This document shows, piece after piece, positions 22,940 through 36,368 of a stretch of DNA of 64,000 bases (within the stretch, counting starts at the first letter, position 1; every line of letters starts with the position of its first letter). Both the position numbers and the translations under genes were made by a program. The DNA comes from Pampus argenteus (lineage: Eukaryota; Chordata; Actinopteri; Scombriformes; Stromateidae). Where the stretch lies: NCBI GenBank assembly GCA_036937835.1, contig CM072871.1, forward strand, positions 5,371,001 to 5,435,000, written 5' to 3'. Below the pieces are notes generated by a model. It did no database searches. It saw nothing but the letters and a program-made list of their open reading frames with translations, and was not told the DNA's origin.

Positions 22940-25030
22940 TACTGTTATTGAAATTATTCTGTCTTTTTTTTTACCCAGTGCCGTGGAATTAATAATACTG
23001 TGCTTACATCACAGATATTGATATTGGGGGATTTTATGACCACCTAATTTAGGTGACTTTAGCTACTGTGATTCTCAGATACTTGAACAGAATAAGAAAC
23101 GGCAAAAAAGCTGGAGCTGGAAAGAGATGTTGGTATGACCTACCAGGTGTAGGTGCATATGATTAGTGTTGTAACACACTTCACCGTGAGGCTACAACGT
23201 GAGTATTCACTACTCTTGTGTCCTATACTGTGTGATTAAACACTATCAGTGCGAGGAAAACAGATTCTGCTGGGAAAGTGTTGGAATGATGAGGATTGAA
23301 TGGGTTTAAATGTGACAGTAATAAAACTATTTTGTAAAAAAAAAAGAAAGAAAAATATAACTCAGAAATGACGCTGTCAGCCTGAGCGTCCTTGGAAAGT
23401 CGGTGCTTATGAATTTCCTGACTGCTCATGTCCTTTTTGTTTGTTTTTAAATTAAAGAGATGAAGTGTAAGCCAGTCTAAGTCATGGTTATTTATTCAAA
23501 ACATACATGGTCATTTTCATTTTGTTTCTTTGTTTATGTTGTGAATCAAATCATTATTTTGCTATTCACATAAGTAATATCTATTCTAATGTTTATTTTT
23601 TTGGAAGTATTGAAAAGGATGTGACACAGTAAATATTGGTACATAACTTATAAAATATAATGCATTCTTATAAATTAATTACCTAACAGTATATACATTT
23701 TTGGCTCACCCTTGACTAACTATACAACAGTTTAAATGCCACTTAATACACAGGAATCTAATAATATGCTCATATTAGCCACTTTTCTGCATACAGTTAC
23801 ATTTATACTGCATGACTTTTACTTGTAATAGAGTGAATTTAAGATTTAAGAAACTGCCCCAAATGCAGCAGATTCATTACAGCCTTAACAATATAATGTG
23901 ATGGTTAGCACTCTCCTGCAGTTCCTCTGTTTATGGCTGTAGTGACTTGTAAATTCACACATTAACAAACTCCTCATTGCTGTGTTTTGGACCAGCTTTT
24001 TTTTTTTTTTTTTACAAGGTAAAATCAAAGATCACCCCACACGGCGCCTCCTTTTTTATTACTAAAGCAGCTCTCATGAACTGAACTCAAACTTTCGTAA
24101 ATCTGATAGTCAGCCACAATGATGACGCAGCACTTCTGAGAGAGATTCATTACTTAAATAGTATCTGGTCAGGTTTTTTTAAAACTCATATGGTGGTCAG
24201 TGAACTCGACAAAAGCGAAAGGGATCAATAATCAGCCTGATGGAAACCTCAAAACCTAAAATTAAATAAATGAAATGTATGTCAGAGTGTTGGGCGTTAA
24301 ACCACATTCTTATTCGGGCAGATGTTCTTCGGCCTATAACCTGTTTTATGCAGAGTCACTTCACTATTTGCTGTGTCATCATGCCTGTCACATTTTTCTT
24401 AGTATGATGTATTCATGTGCTCCCAATAAGCCGGTACTGGTATAAAGGTGACTCATTCATTTTAATGCTGAGGGTTGGAAATGTAAGTTAATACTGTGTT
24501 GGTGGTGACTGTCAGTGAGTTCATGTAATTAAACTAGTAGTTTAACTACATTTTGCAGTAACTTGCTAGTAGTTCAACTAAATTGAAATTTAATTTATCA
24601 TGCAAAAATGTCAAACAATTAAAAGTGGAAATTTAAAAGATAAAATAATTATTCTATTCTACTAGTCAAAACAATTGGGTGTGGATAGTGATATTATAAA
24701 GACATATTGAGAAATAGCAATTTCACAATGGAGCATGAATAAACTCCTAAAATGAAAAGCAGAGACGTTTAAATGCAAACACTTTGAATAAAATGTGGAA
24801 ATTCAGTTAATATGAAGTATTTAAAATGTACAACCACAACATAATTAAAATAACAAGAAAAAAGAAAAAATGTTTTAGGGCCTCTTAAAAAAAACCCAAA
24901 TTAAACTCTTGAGCTGTATCATCTCGTTTTCAATGGGATCCCAAGCACAACACTTACAAAACAAGGTGATTTCAATAATAACCATTCTTTGTATTTGGGG
25001 GTAAAATGCAAAGAAAAGGTTGTGATTTAT
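22940..25030. other. AT-rich intergenic region between klhl31 and gclc
   Basis: No coding exon is recognised on either strand. A palindromic AAACTAGTAGTTTAAC motif lies near 24531 and a related TGCTAGTAGTTCAACTA follows near 24564. This resembles a degraded repeat of uncertain family. Confidence 0.5.
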
Positions 25031-25049
25031 GAGTTTCCGACAGCACTTG

Positions 25050-25160
25050 AACGCAGCGTGTGACTCACCAATCAGTGGGCGGAGCCGAGCAACGGAGACG
25101 CTGAGTCAGAGTGACGTCGCTCCGTTCTCCGCTCCGCCTGACGCCGTCACGTGTCCGAAG
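25050..25160 (+). promoter_or_regulatory. gclc: gclc proximal promoter cluster: AP-1/ARE-like, CCAAT, GC box, CRE-like, E-box
   Basis: In about 100 bp: TGACTCA (25061-25067) abutting ACCAATCAG (25067-25075, NF-Y type), GGGCGG (25077-25082), GCTGAGTCA (25100-25108, half of a Maf/NRF2-type element), GTGACGTCGC (25111-25120, fits the antioxidant response core RTGACnnnGC and a CRE) and CACGTG (25148-25153). GCLC is a known NRF2 target in mammals. The motifs are read directly; binding is inferred. Confidence 0.55.
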
Positions 25161-25493
25161 CCAGGAGGGCGTTCATATGTACAACAGAGACGCAGCTCAG
25201 CTACGACCTTATCCGCCGGTCCAGCCGCTGTCAGTCCGCAACGGAGCTGCACATTAACAGGTTCAGACGGCAGTCGTTAACCGAACCAAGGCGAGCAGGC
25301 ACTGATTAACTCACCGGCTTGTTTTATTAAGAGGCAGCGGTGTTATCAGCGCTCGGGTGGGCTTCACCGAGCTAACCGGGGCCTGCTTCTTCTTCTTCTC
25401 CTCCTGTGAACTCCCGAGACTTCATGCTGGCTCCCACACAAGCCATCTAACCATCAGCAGAAAGGCTCCCAGTCTCCAGGTCACTGCCTCTGC

Positions 25494-25531
25494 GTGAGTG
25501 AGTGAGTGAGTGAGTGAGTGAGTGAGTGTGT
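25494..25531 (+). repeat. (GTGA)n tetranucleotide repeat in the gclc 5' UTR
   Basis: About nine GTGA units followed by GT-rich sequence, ending about 35 bp before the gclc start codon. The repeat is in frame with an open but GTG-initiated upstream extension, which is not a credible start. Confidence 0.85.
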
Positions 25532-25564
25532 GTCTGTCTCTGTGTGTGTGTGAGTGTGTGTGAG

Positions 25565-27667
25565 ATGGGTTTACTGTCACAGGGGTCTCCACTGAACTGG
25601 GAAGAAACCAAGAAGTATGCAGATCACATCAGAAAACACGGAATCATCCAGTTTGTCAACATTTACAACAAGGTGAAGGAACGTCAGAAAGACGTGTTGA
25701 AATGGGGCGATGAGGTAAGAAGATCTGTCTTAACTTTTCTCTCTTTCTTTTTCTTTCTTTCTTCTTTCTTTCACTGAATCAACACGTGGTGTGTTTAAAG
25801 TAATCTGGCTCTCATTGTACTCCTATAGAATAAACAACACAACAATTATTATAAATAATAAATAGTGCACAGTGAGTAATGAGGTATTAAATGTTATGAA
25901 TAAGTGCTCCTGTCAATCTGGGTGCTTGTGTGAATGATGCAATAGCTTTTATGGATAAAGACGACTAAATCTAATCTGCAGGAAAAATCAACATGTAATC
26001 AATGTTTTATTATTTATTGCTGAGTGTGAAATTAAACCTTTTGTAGTAACTTTATGATTAGTTGCTGTTTTGAGTCATTTTATTTTTATTTAACAAGAAA
26101 ACACCCAAATTCTCCTGATCCCTAATGTAAACATGGTAAACTAATGTAAACATGTTCTGTTGTTCTCTATGACAGTAAAATGTATATGTTTGTGGACAAA
26201 ACGAGATGTTTTCTTGAGATCTGGGAAACATATATTTTTAATACCTTTTTCTGACACTTTCTGGGGCCAAACAACTAATCGCTTAATTGAGAAAATAAAT
26301 CCTCAAGCACACCCTGTGACGGCGACATGAGCCAAATGTTTGTTTCTTTAAGAGTGAGCGGAGTTACAAAAGGTTAAAAAGATATTGTAATTATGTTTAT
26401 GTTACAACTCCCTGTTAAAATAAATGAACACGAAGCCTGATGTATGTTTTAGATACGTGGGCTTTTTGCCCGCCTCTAGTCCACAAAACATCGGTGTGCC
26501 ACAGCGTGAACAAAGTGTTTTGATTTCGAACAATGTGGAATGCTGTTGTTATAGATTAATCCTCCTTTCAGACAGAGGATTACAGCGTAGCGGCGTCAAA
26601 GTCAAGGAAACATAACTGATGAATTGGAAATGATGATGATGACGGCGTCCCAGTGTGATCACAGAGTCGAAGCCTGACGTAGAGGTTTTTTTTTTTAAAG
26701 CGTCCTTTTTAAAGCAGTAGCTGTGGTTCAATGACGTGTCCTGTTTGTGGTTTATTTGTTTACTTTTAGGTTGAGTACATGTTGGTGGAGCTGGACGACA
26801 AGGATGAAAAGGTTCGAATTGTCCTGAACGGTGGAGATGTTCTGGAAACCCTCCAAGACCAAGGTGAAAAGATAAACCCCAAGTAAGTACCATCAGCTGA
26901 ATTTACATATATACAGATGGAGACGGCTTTATGCTGTACAAATACAAATCACTGGAGGAGCAACAGTTAACTTAATCTCAATGACATTTAACAAAGTAAA
27001 AGCCGCACCTCATTACCAGCATAAGTGACCGGTTTTTAATTGTTATTGGCATAAAGATAAGAAACAGGTTGAAACTGTATAAAAGATGATTAATTATGAA
27101 TCAAACGTATACTCCCACAGGTTGATTAGGCTTCCTTTCAGCACTTGATTTTAAGCGACTTACTGCAACTGCAACATGGAGACTGATCGCCCGCCATGTA
27201 AAAGCACAAATCCTCCAACATTAAACCTGAAATATCAGCACCTTTTTTAAGGGTGATGAACTGTAGCAGAAGGCAGTTTCCAAACAGCGAGTTGATGATG
27301 AAAAAAAAGGGATGAGAAAGAAAAACTATATTTCTGTCGCATAGTCTTTTAATTTCACAAATTTTTGCTTTTCTGACTTCAGGCTTCTAAAAAAATCCCC
27401 CAAATTCAACAAATTTAGGAGGACAAGTCAGCTCAGTCTTTGGTTGAACTTCTCACAGTTCCTGCCTTCACTGAGATTATAGTCGCTGATAAGATGTCAT
27501 ACAACCAGACATTTGCTTAAGGAGTCAAAAGCCAAGAACGTTTGGAGCCGCTGGCGTAAAGTACAGTAGAGGCAGACAACTGTAATGCACAGAATTTGCC
27601 TGCAAGCCTCCACTGCTGACTGGTAATTTTAAAAGTTCATTCATCATTCACAGCTGCTGTACACTCC

Positions 27668-27711
<44 letters not shown>

Positions 27712-30700
27712 GTACAAGGTTACGTGTGCATAGTTACGTTAATTTTCTAAAATGTGATTGTCAAATTTATCAAAGAAAACAAAGGAACACTCATATTCAT
27801 AAGCATATGAGCTATTGTCTCCACCAGCTTTGCACACCTGGCCTGTTTTCAGTCAATACGTTTACATGCACTTAGGTAACCATGTTACACAAAGAAACCC
27901 AGTAACGCATTTACACGCAATGTAGTAACCTGGTTACTGTAAATCTATGTATACATGCAGTAGACCAGTGACAGAGCAACCACGCCTCGCTGTAGCGACG
28001 AGGAGATGCATAGATACGTGATTCTCAGTCAGTCATCAAGTGCTGTTTTTCAGACTTGGCAGGCTGCTATTAGTCTCTTTATGAGGCGTGGCTGCGTGCT
28101 TCTCCCTCCGGCAGCTTCTACCGACAGTCCTCTGAGTTCAGGGATGCGTTTTTGAAGGGTGTAAACACGTGGAAATAAGATATTACTGCTTTTAGATATG
28201 TTTTTATAGTGAAATAGAGTTTTCATATCATATAGGTTAAGAGACGAAACAAGTTCAAACTGTATAAAAAACTGATTAATTATAAATCAAACAAATCAAA
28301 CAGGCTGATAACACTTCTTCCCTGAAGCAGATTGATCCTGTTTGACACGCCTCTACATGTACATTTGCTTCTACACGTATGTTTGCTTCTACGCTACGTG
28401 TTACATCACACATAGTGTAGAAGCAAAAAATACTTTGGTTTGCTGCAGATTTTTTTGATTCTAGTTTTATGATCAGTTGATCACATTTGGCTTCCTTTCA
28501 GCACTTTTTTTTTTTTACGTGACTCACTGCAACTGCAACATGGAGACTGATCACCCGCCCTGTAAAAGCACAAATCCTCCCAAATTAAACCTGAAAACAC
28601 TTCATATCAGCACCTGTTAAGGGTGATGAACTGTAGCAGAAGGCATTTTCCAACCAGTGAGTTGAGACTGACCCAAGATGATGATTACTGTCACATAGTC
28701 TTTAATTTCTCATTAATAATTTTTGCTTTTTATTAAAAAAATATTGGAAACTTTTCTGACTCCAGGCTTCTAAAAATCCCCCAAATTCAACAATTTTAGG
28801 AGGACAAGTCAGTCTTTGGTTGAACTTCTCACAGTTCCTGCCTTCACTGAGATTATAGTCCCTGATAAGATGTCATACAAGCAGACATTTGCTTAATCTT
28901 TAGGATTAAAAAGACAAGAACGTTTGGAGCCGCTGGCGTAAAGTACAGTAGAAGCAGACAACTGTAAAGCACAGAATTTGCCTGCAAGCCTCCACTGCTG
29001 ACTGCTAATTTGAAATTCAAAGTGAGTGTTGTACACTTCCCATATGTATTTTCTCACGCAAACCAACCAAACAAACCAACCATCAGATCTCTTTCAACAC
29101 AGTGATGAGACACGTTTCTGTTCACCACAAATATTTTAATTTCTCTCCTCATGTCAATGATGTCTATAAAGTAAAGGTAGTAAGTCACTAAAAGTTACTT
29201 AAAAAAACTTTTCAAAAGTTTTGAATTTATGTGCTAATATCAATATTTCTTCCCTATCAAACATACAATATTACTGTATGTTTTTATCACTCTTATTTAG
29301 GGGGAAAAAAGTGTCAGAATACTTCATGAAGCCATTTTGCCAAAGTTGAACCTTTTTACAAAGATCAAAATCCTCAAAATTTAAAGGCACTGTAAAGATA
29401 TTTTGCCAAAGGACATCTGCCAGGGATTAAAATCTAGTCTTGCTGATAATGCTCATAAGATTTCTGTTAAAAGCAGGAATTCTCTGCAGGCTGTGTAAAT
29501 GTGTTTGCACAAGCTCCTGATTGTTATGCTTGTCCGTGACGTCAGTGTCAGCGAGCGGAGCCAACTTCACCCTGGGGAAATGCCAGCAGCAGTGGGAATA
29601 GGGGAGCCGATGCATTCCTCATTACTGCCCCTCTGTCGCACACAGCAAAGAGCACGCTCCGAAGCACAAATACGTCTGCCCTGCCAAGATTATGGCCGGC
29701 ATACAATAAAGAGCTTGGTTTACTTAATCAGAAGGGTCATCATGATGTTGAGACCTTGAGCCTTTTTCCTTGTTGTCATATAAAGTAGAATATTTAACAC
29801 TTTATATTTTTGCAGTCACCCCACGCTCTGGAGACCAGAATACGGCAGCTACATGATCGAAGGGACTCCAGGGCAGCCGTACGGCGGCCTGATGTCAGAG
29901 TTCAACACTGTGGAGGGAAACATGGGGAAGAGACGACGAGAGGCCTCGTCAGTCCTGAACCAGAAAGAAACGCTCTGCACCATCACTGCATTCCCAAGGT
30001 ACGCAAGATTAATATTGGTCTGTTTTTGTGTATTGTTGTTCTCGTGTCTCAATTCTTGACAATTCGTGCATGCATTCATTCGACAATTTTGATTCAACAT
30101 CAGCAGCAAAAGCATTTACAGCGCTGACGTTTTCATTATAATATTAATGTATGTTTTTGAATCTTTTGTTTAGGTTAGGATGCCCAGGTTTCACCAAACC
30201 AGAGCACCGGCCAACGCCTGTTGAGAAGGGAGTGTCCAAGTCGCTGTTTTTCCCAGATGAAGCCATCAACAGACACCCAAGATTCAGGTAGGTCTCATGG
30301 TTCTAACTTCATGAAAGCACACGCGTGTAGTTGCATTATTGATACGATTATTGACTTCTTTGGTTAATGTGCTGAGAAGCCACAAGTAGCTTTTGATAAG
30401 CAAAAGCAGCATATAAATAATTAATAATTATGCTCATTCATAACTAGTCTTTTGTTATTTCACATATATTCTATTGGTTTATCTACCACAGCTCACTGGT
30501 ATAAACTACAAATATATTATCCGTTGTTTATGGTTTGCAGCTGTAAAAGACAAAATATTCAAATATTTTACTTTGGTCTTGTTTTTACTGACGTCACCAG
30601 TAGACTAAACACCATGCATGCATGTTCCTTTTTAACACTTTGAATATACTGCTATAATCTAGTCTGTGTTTGTGTTGTTTTTTCAGCACCCTTACCAGAA

Positions 30701-33700
30701 ACATACGTCACAGAAGAGGCGAGAAAGTTGCGATTAATGTGCCGAGTAAGTTTATGATTTATTTATTTATTTCATATACGATAATAATAAAAATTTTTTG
30801 CTTATAATGTGCAGTGATGTGCACGACTACTGCAGCAGTGAATGCAGTTGCAGCTTTGATTTACCTCTTGAACTGAATGGTTAAAATAAATCAATGTGAA
30901 TATACGGTATGAATAATATGCTTTTGTTTCAGTCTTTAAAGACAAGTGCACTTCGTCTCCGTTCGTGGAGGAGTTTCCCGAAGACGACGGCGAAGCGGCG
31001 AGAGCGGCTCTGCCTGATCATATCTATATGGACGCCATGGGCTTCGGCATGGGCAACTGCTGCCTGCAGGTACTGAAAGATCAAACAGCGTCGCCGCTGA
31101 CGATCCTGCTTTGACTTCAGAGTCACAGTTAGACGATAAGCCAAACTATATTTAGAGTTTTGTTCGTCTGCAACTTTACCTTTCCAATAAGTGATTTATA
31201 AACGTACTTCAGACTCGGTTGTATTATGTTTTTGCAGGTGACTTTCCAAGCTTGCAGCATCGATGAAGCAAGATACCTTTATGACCAACTAGCAACGTTC
31301 TGCCCTATAGTGGTGAGTAGATAACTGAAGCTCGCCGCCGTATATTTATCTGACCTCAATTTTTAGCAGGACTAATATATTACTAATTATCTACTTATAT
31401 AATTAACTTAATCCCATATAGAAAAGTAGAATTTGCGAGGTCACTTCAGTTCAGTTCAACTTCTTATCCGACTCAGAGTCCTTTAGAAAAACATACAACA
31501 TAAACAAGATACAATACACACATTAAAAAAAACAGAAAAACATTGCCACCATTTATAAAAGGTTATATTAGTTATGCAGTTATGTTTCCACTGCGGTGAC
31601 TTGTATAGTATAACGCAGGATTTGCATTTCCTGCATTACAAAACAAGTTGCTTGCACTGCACCACCAAGGTAATATCTGCATATACGCTCTTATTGACAA
31701 GCCTATGCTTGCTCACTGTTTTTACATATTACAGATAACATATTTTCTATCTATTTTCATATGAGCAAGTTGATCATATGATTCATACCGTACAGGCCTG
31801 AATATGAGGCGACCCTGATTTTTGACACCCTTTTTTTTAAAACATATTTTTGGAAAACAAACTTTTGAATATTCATGTTAGTATACCTAACTCCATACTC
31901 ACACACTCTCCTACCAGGCTCTTGAAATCAATCAAACATGGTTTGGGTTTTTTTGCATTTATAAGACTGCTCCTTATCATCTGAATGGTATTTGGCAGCT
32001 AGGCCGTCTCAGATAACATTTTTACTCAGGAATGTATTTCCTCCTTGGCAGAAAAACAACCACAAACTCCTGCATTTTAAACTGGACTAACAAAAACAAG
32101 ACTTTTTGTGCTGACTGATCGAGCCTTCATTTTCCAGGAGATTATACCTGGTGGCAGACAGAATTGCATAGTGAAAGCAAGGCTTTAACATTGTCTAATG
32201 TACAGCGCTGCCTATACATTGTCATTGTCATAAGACATTTGATCTGTTATAAAGTAAAGCTTCGTTTTTAGCATTGTATTGTAATACATGTTTGAGCATT
32301 GCATACATCCAGCAGCTGTTTAAAACAGCAGTGCTAGAAGAAAGAATAGCCAGATCGTCTGCATACATTAGATGGTTTATTAGGGTGTTGTCAGTCATAC
32401 GGACAGTTTTTGGTCAGATAAATCATTCATGTGCACATTAAAGGGAGCAGAGACTCTACTTACTGCTCTATTTAACCTGCACACCAGTGTTTGGCCCCTT
32501 TGACTCAATTTAAGTAACAACTTTTGGTGATTAACTCAGTGAAAGAGGCATCAGTAAAGTCAAAGTTATGCTTTCTATACATTTCAGCTACTTCTTTCAA
32601 GCTATAGATGCACAAGTCCACGCTAAGCCTTGAAATCAAAATAGGTCTGTGTGATAGCATAGCAATGTTCACATAAATGATCTAACAGAACTTTATATAT
32701 CACACTGACTAATGCAAGTGGTCTATAATTGGTCTATAATTGTCCAGGCTTCCAACCTTGCCAGCTTTGTCCTTGATGACGGGCACAAGATTGTCATGTA
32801 TAAAAAGGTTAACGTAAAAACATTCTCGAGTGGGGAAAAAAACAACATTTTATGGCTTTGTTCCTAAAATCACTTTTTTGTGTGTGCCTATAATGTCTCT
32901 ATATTTTGCCTTTGCGATATACAGATGGCTTTGAGTGCAGCGTCGCCCTTCTACAGAGGCTATGTGTCAGATATCGATTGTCGCTGGGGAGTTATTTCTG
33001 CTTCGGTGGATGACAGGACACAGGAGGAACGCGGGCTGAAGGTGAGCAGGTGGAGCTGAAAGAAAATAGCCTGAAATAAAAGATGCAAGTTTGAGTAGAT
33101 GTTAAGTAAAGAAAACATTTGTTTTAGTGAAATGATAGAGATGGTTTTTGAGCATTTTTTTGTTGCTCATCGTTTTTCTGTCTAGTTCTCCAAGTCATCT
33201 GATTGAGTCTGACACGCAACTCTCCCACCACAGTCAGTGTCAGTAATTGTTTCTCCAGCAAACTTGGAGATATAGATTGGCCTTGACAAAAGCACCACCT
33301 AGATATCACACTAAAACAATCATCTTTTTTTTTAAAGTTTATATTCAAGTATGTATGAAAGTATTAAAATATCTTCTTTTTTTCTTTTGAAGCCTTTGAA
33401 AAACGACAAATACAGAATCTTCAAGTCAAGATACGATTCAATTGACAGCTACCTGTCCAGCTGTGGTGAGAAGTACAACGACATCGATTTGATAATAGAC
33501 GAGGAGGTCAAAAAGCAGCTGCTGGCTGCAGGTAACGTCATTCGAATAATTCGAGAACAATTTCACAAAAATGAAACCGATATGTCAGAATTTTAGATTT
33601 ACTGTTGTCTTTGAGAAAAGAATAATTTAAACTCTAGTTGATTTTTGACATAGGAATGTATGAACTAAATGAAACCTAGTTAACGTGCACTAATAATCAG

Positions 33701-35804
33701 CTTCTGTTTATAGGAATTGACAAGCTGCTAGCTCAACACATAGCACACCTCTTCATCCGAGATCCGCTCTCTGTCTTTGAGGAGAAAATACACTTAGATG
33801 ATGAAAACGAGTCTGATCACTTTGAGGTGAGGATTTCTGTTTTCCCCGAGTGGAAATAAACACAACACAGGCCCGACGTCAGTGTAATTTAAACGCGTCA
33901 CTCTGTTCACAGAACCTCCAGTCCACCAACTGGCAGACGATGAGGTTTAAACCACCACCTCCAAACTCTGATATTGGCTGGAGAGTTGAGTTCCGCCCCA
34001 TGGAGGTAATTACTAACTGCACCTTCACTTAATTTGACTTTTAGTTTGAATCTGTGTTTTAAATTCAGTGTCATATCAATATCAAATTATCCTTTTTTTT
34101 GTTTTTCAGGTGCAGCTAACCGATTTTGAAAATGCTGCATATGTGGTGTTTGTCGTCCTGCTCACCAGAGTGATCCTGTCCTACAAACTAGATTTCTTAA
34201 TCCCCCTGTCAAAGGTGAAAATAGCCACACATTCCTAGTATTTCATACATTAAAGATTAATTTAATTAATAAATTAGGACATTTAGGTCCTAATACTTAA
34301 TGTACTTAAGTCCAGTTGTCTTTCATTAGGTTGATGAAAACATGAAGGTGGCACAGAAGAGAAACGCTGTCCAGGAGGGCATGTTTTACTTCCGAAAGGA
34401 CATCTTCAAAGGTGATTAAAACAAAAAGTGCAACTTTAATTTAATGTGTGTGTGGTCTTCAGATAATTGGAGTATCTGATGCATTTGTTTTATACACAAA
34501 CAGGTTGCAACCCGGGCCTCGATGGTACTGCTTCTGCTCAGAATGGCTTGGAGACTGATGGCACTAATGAGGAGTACACACTAATGAGCATTGACACAAT
34601 CATCAATGGAAAGGTAATTATTGTGTACTGACGGGGCAGAAACTTCCCCAGAATCTTTTTTCCGGTATATACCTGCAAGCTGACTGGAGGGACTAAATTG
34701 TGTCCCTTTGGGTTAGTTCCAGGTGCAAAAACATCCCTGCTCTGAGGTTGTTCTTTCCAAAGGTTCAAGGACAGTCAGAGTTTGCTGAGCTGAATGTCTT
34801 TTGTCGCTGCTTCAACACATTGATCGCTTCAGTTACAAAGTACAGAAGTACTGGGTGACTGTAATATCGGATTTAAGAACAAGGAACAGATATTTCTAGT
34901 GATTATTAGTTATTTTGCCTGCCAAATACGAGAATGGGCAAACAAGAGAGAGGCGGTCAAGAAGTCGGTTATGAATGGGAAGGAAGCAAGTAAATAAGCG
35001 AAACCAAACTTTTATTTAAAACAGAAATAACCTGCAAACATTCATTCTAAACAGTTGCTCTGGAGTTTTTGGTCTGCTTTTCCTCCTCTGCATTTCTCCT
35101 TTTCATTCATTAATTGCATCCAACTAACGCCACTGTAAATACGCAATAAATAAGAACAACATTACAACTGAAATGTTGTTTTCTTACCTGTGAAATTCGC
35201 TTTTCAGATGTTTCACTTTTTTTCTATTAGTCAAAGTCGCCTCTTCTTTACGCGTCTTTAGATTTGGTTAAAAAACACAATTACACACGAGCGACTTTCA
35301 GATTCCAGTTTAGTTTCTGTGTATTAAAACATGTTATTCATGGTTTTAATGGCCTTTTTATTTTTATTTGAAGCTATCTAATAATTATTGTTGTTTTCTT
35401 TTCCCTTTTTTTATCACCAGGAGGGAGTTTTTCAAGGGCTTATCCCGATCCTTAACTGCTACCTGGAGAACATGGAAGTCGATGTGGACACCAGATGCAC
35501 CATTTTGAATTATCTGAAGCTCATCAAGAAACGTGCCTCAGGTAAATTAGCACTAAAATTCGTCATAAGCTACAAGTACCATCAGCCTTTACAGCTCTGA
35601 CTGAGCATAACTAATTTTGCAGGTGACCTGATGACCATGGCCAAGTGGATGAGGGAATTTGTAGCAAATCACCCGCAGTACAAGCAGGACAGCGTCATAA
35701 CCGACAAGATCAACTACGACCTGTTCCTGAAGTGTGACAGGATTGCAAAAGGTGAAGAACAGTGCCCAGAGCTCATTGGAAATCCCGTGAACAAATTCAA
35801 ATGA
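25565..35804 (+). CDS. gclc: Glutamate-cysteine ligase catalytic subunit
   Basis: GCLC joins glutamate and cysteine using ATP, the rate-limiting step of glutathione synthesis, in the cytosol with the modifier subunit GCLM. Exons: 25565-25714, 26770-26882, 29816-29998, 30174-30287, 30687-30745, 30933-31069, 31238-31312, 32925-33041, 33393-33531, 33714-33826, 33913-34005, 34110-34214, 34330-34411, 34504-34613, 35421-35541, 35623-35804. Every junction keeps phase: 1893 nt, 630 residues (human 637). The start MGLLSQGSPLNWEE, the core GFGMGNCCLQVTFQACS (Cys249 present) and MALSAASPFYRGYVSDIDCR at 278-297 are near identical to human as I recall it. The C-terminal tail is slightly shorter. Introns 2, 7 and 14 are the longest. 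Intron 2 carries an internal duplication and intron 7 a LINE fragment. Confidence 0.98.
26235..26315. repeat. Fragment of the dispersed CTAATCG-type repeat
   Basis: TTTCTGACACTTTCTGGGG, CCAAACAACTAATCG and ATTGAGAAAATAAAT follow the same word order as segments near 10.15 kb and 10.66 kb. It lies in gclc intron 1. Confidence 0.45.
27045..29047. repeat. Direct duplication within gclc intron 2 (copies about 27045-27680 and 28235-29047)
   Basis: The two copies share long stretches in the same order: AACTGTATAAAA, GGCTTCCTTTCAGCACTT, CTGCAACTGCAACATGGAG, GGGTGATGAACTGTAGCAG, TCACAGTTCCTGCCTTCA, CGTTTGGAGCCGCTGGCGT and GCCTCCACTGCTGACTG. Copy two carries an extra segment of about 180 bp (28308-28486) with a perfect 13-bp inverted repeat (28364-28376 with 28415-28427). 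A (TA)n run at 27670-27710 ends copy one. Confidence 0.85.
32150..32840 (-). mobile_element. Decayed non-LTR retrotransposon reverse transcriptase fragment
   Basis: Minus-strand translation in shifting frames gives VPVIKDKAGKVGSLDNYRPL near 32.8 kb, then KLSQRG, then NHLMYADDL, whose YADD catalytic motif is at 32365-32354. Frames are broken by many stops and shifts, so it is a dead fragment. It is read as a teleost LINE ORF2 piece in antisense orientation within gclc intron 7. The clade is not assigned. Confidence 0.75.
34614..35420 (+). other. gclc intron 14, no gene seen
   Basis: An 807-base intron between two well-defined gclc exons. It is T-rich near the acceptor. No repeat or coding segment is recognised with confidence. 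Confidence 0.6.
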
Positions 35805-36368
35805 GAAACACTAATGTAGAAACGCTCTGTCATCATACATACACGCATGTAAAGAAAGAAAAAAAGAAGTATGTGGCTCCAGAATAAAAGCGGTCCAATT
35901 AAAAGAGAATGTAAAAACGGCGTGTGTTGTAAGAAACACACTTGCATCAAATGTATGTGTATATATAGGGTATCAGATTTTTATGATTACAAAATTATTT
36001 TAATAGGGTTAAGACATGCAAAAGGTTGTGTAATAGAAATCAGATGTGTATTTATTTTTCTCTGGAAATTAAGCCTTTCTGTGTGAGAATGTAAATGTAG
36101 CAAAGAGTTGTACAGTAGTCCACTTTTAATCTTGTGTTCTGTAAATGCTGTACCTCTGCTCTTTGAAACATTAACATGAGTGTTTTGTTTTCTTTGGCGC
36201 TAAATATGAGCTTTCTTCAGGTTTTTTGTTTTTTTTGTTTTTTTTTCTTCTTTTGCATTTTAAGAGAAATGTTTGCTTTGCTCTGCTGACATTGTAGTGG
36301 GACCTTGACAGTAGTGTTGCATTCACATGGAGATGGTTAACCATTGTTTGCAATGTGACGCTGCTTCA

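Noticed and set aside
25526..25564. In-frame N-terminal extension of gclc
   Set aside because: It begins with GTG and is encoded by the GT-rich simple repeat; MGLLSQG at 25565 is the family N-terminus.
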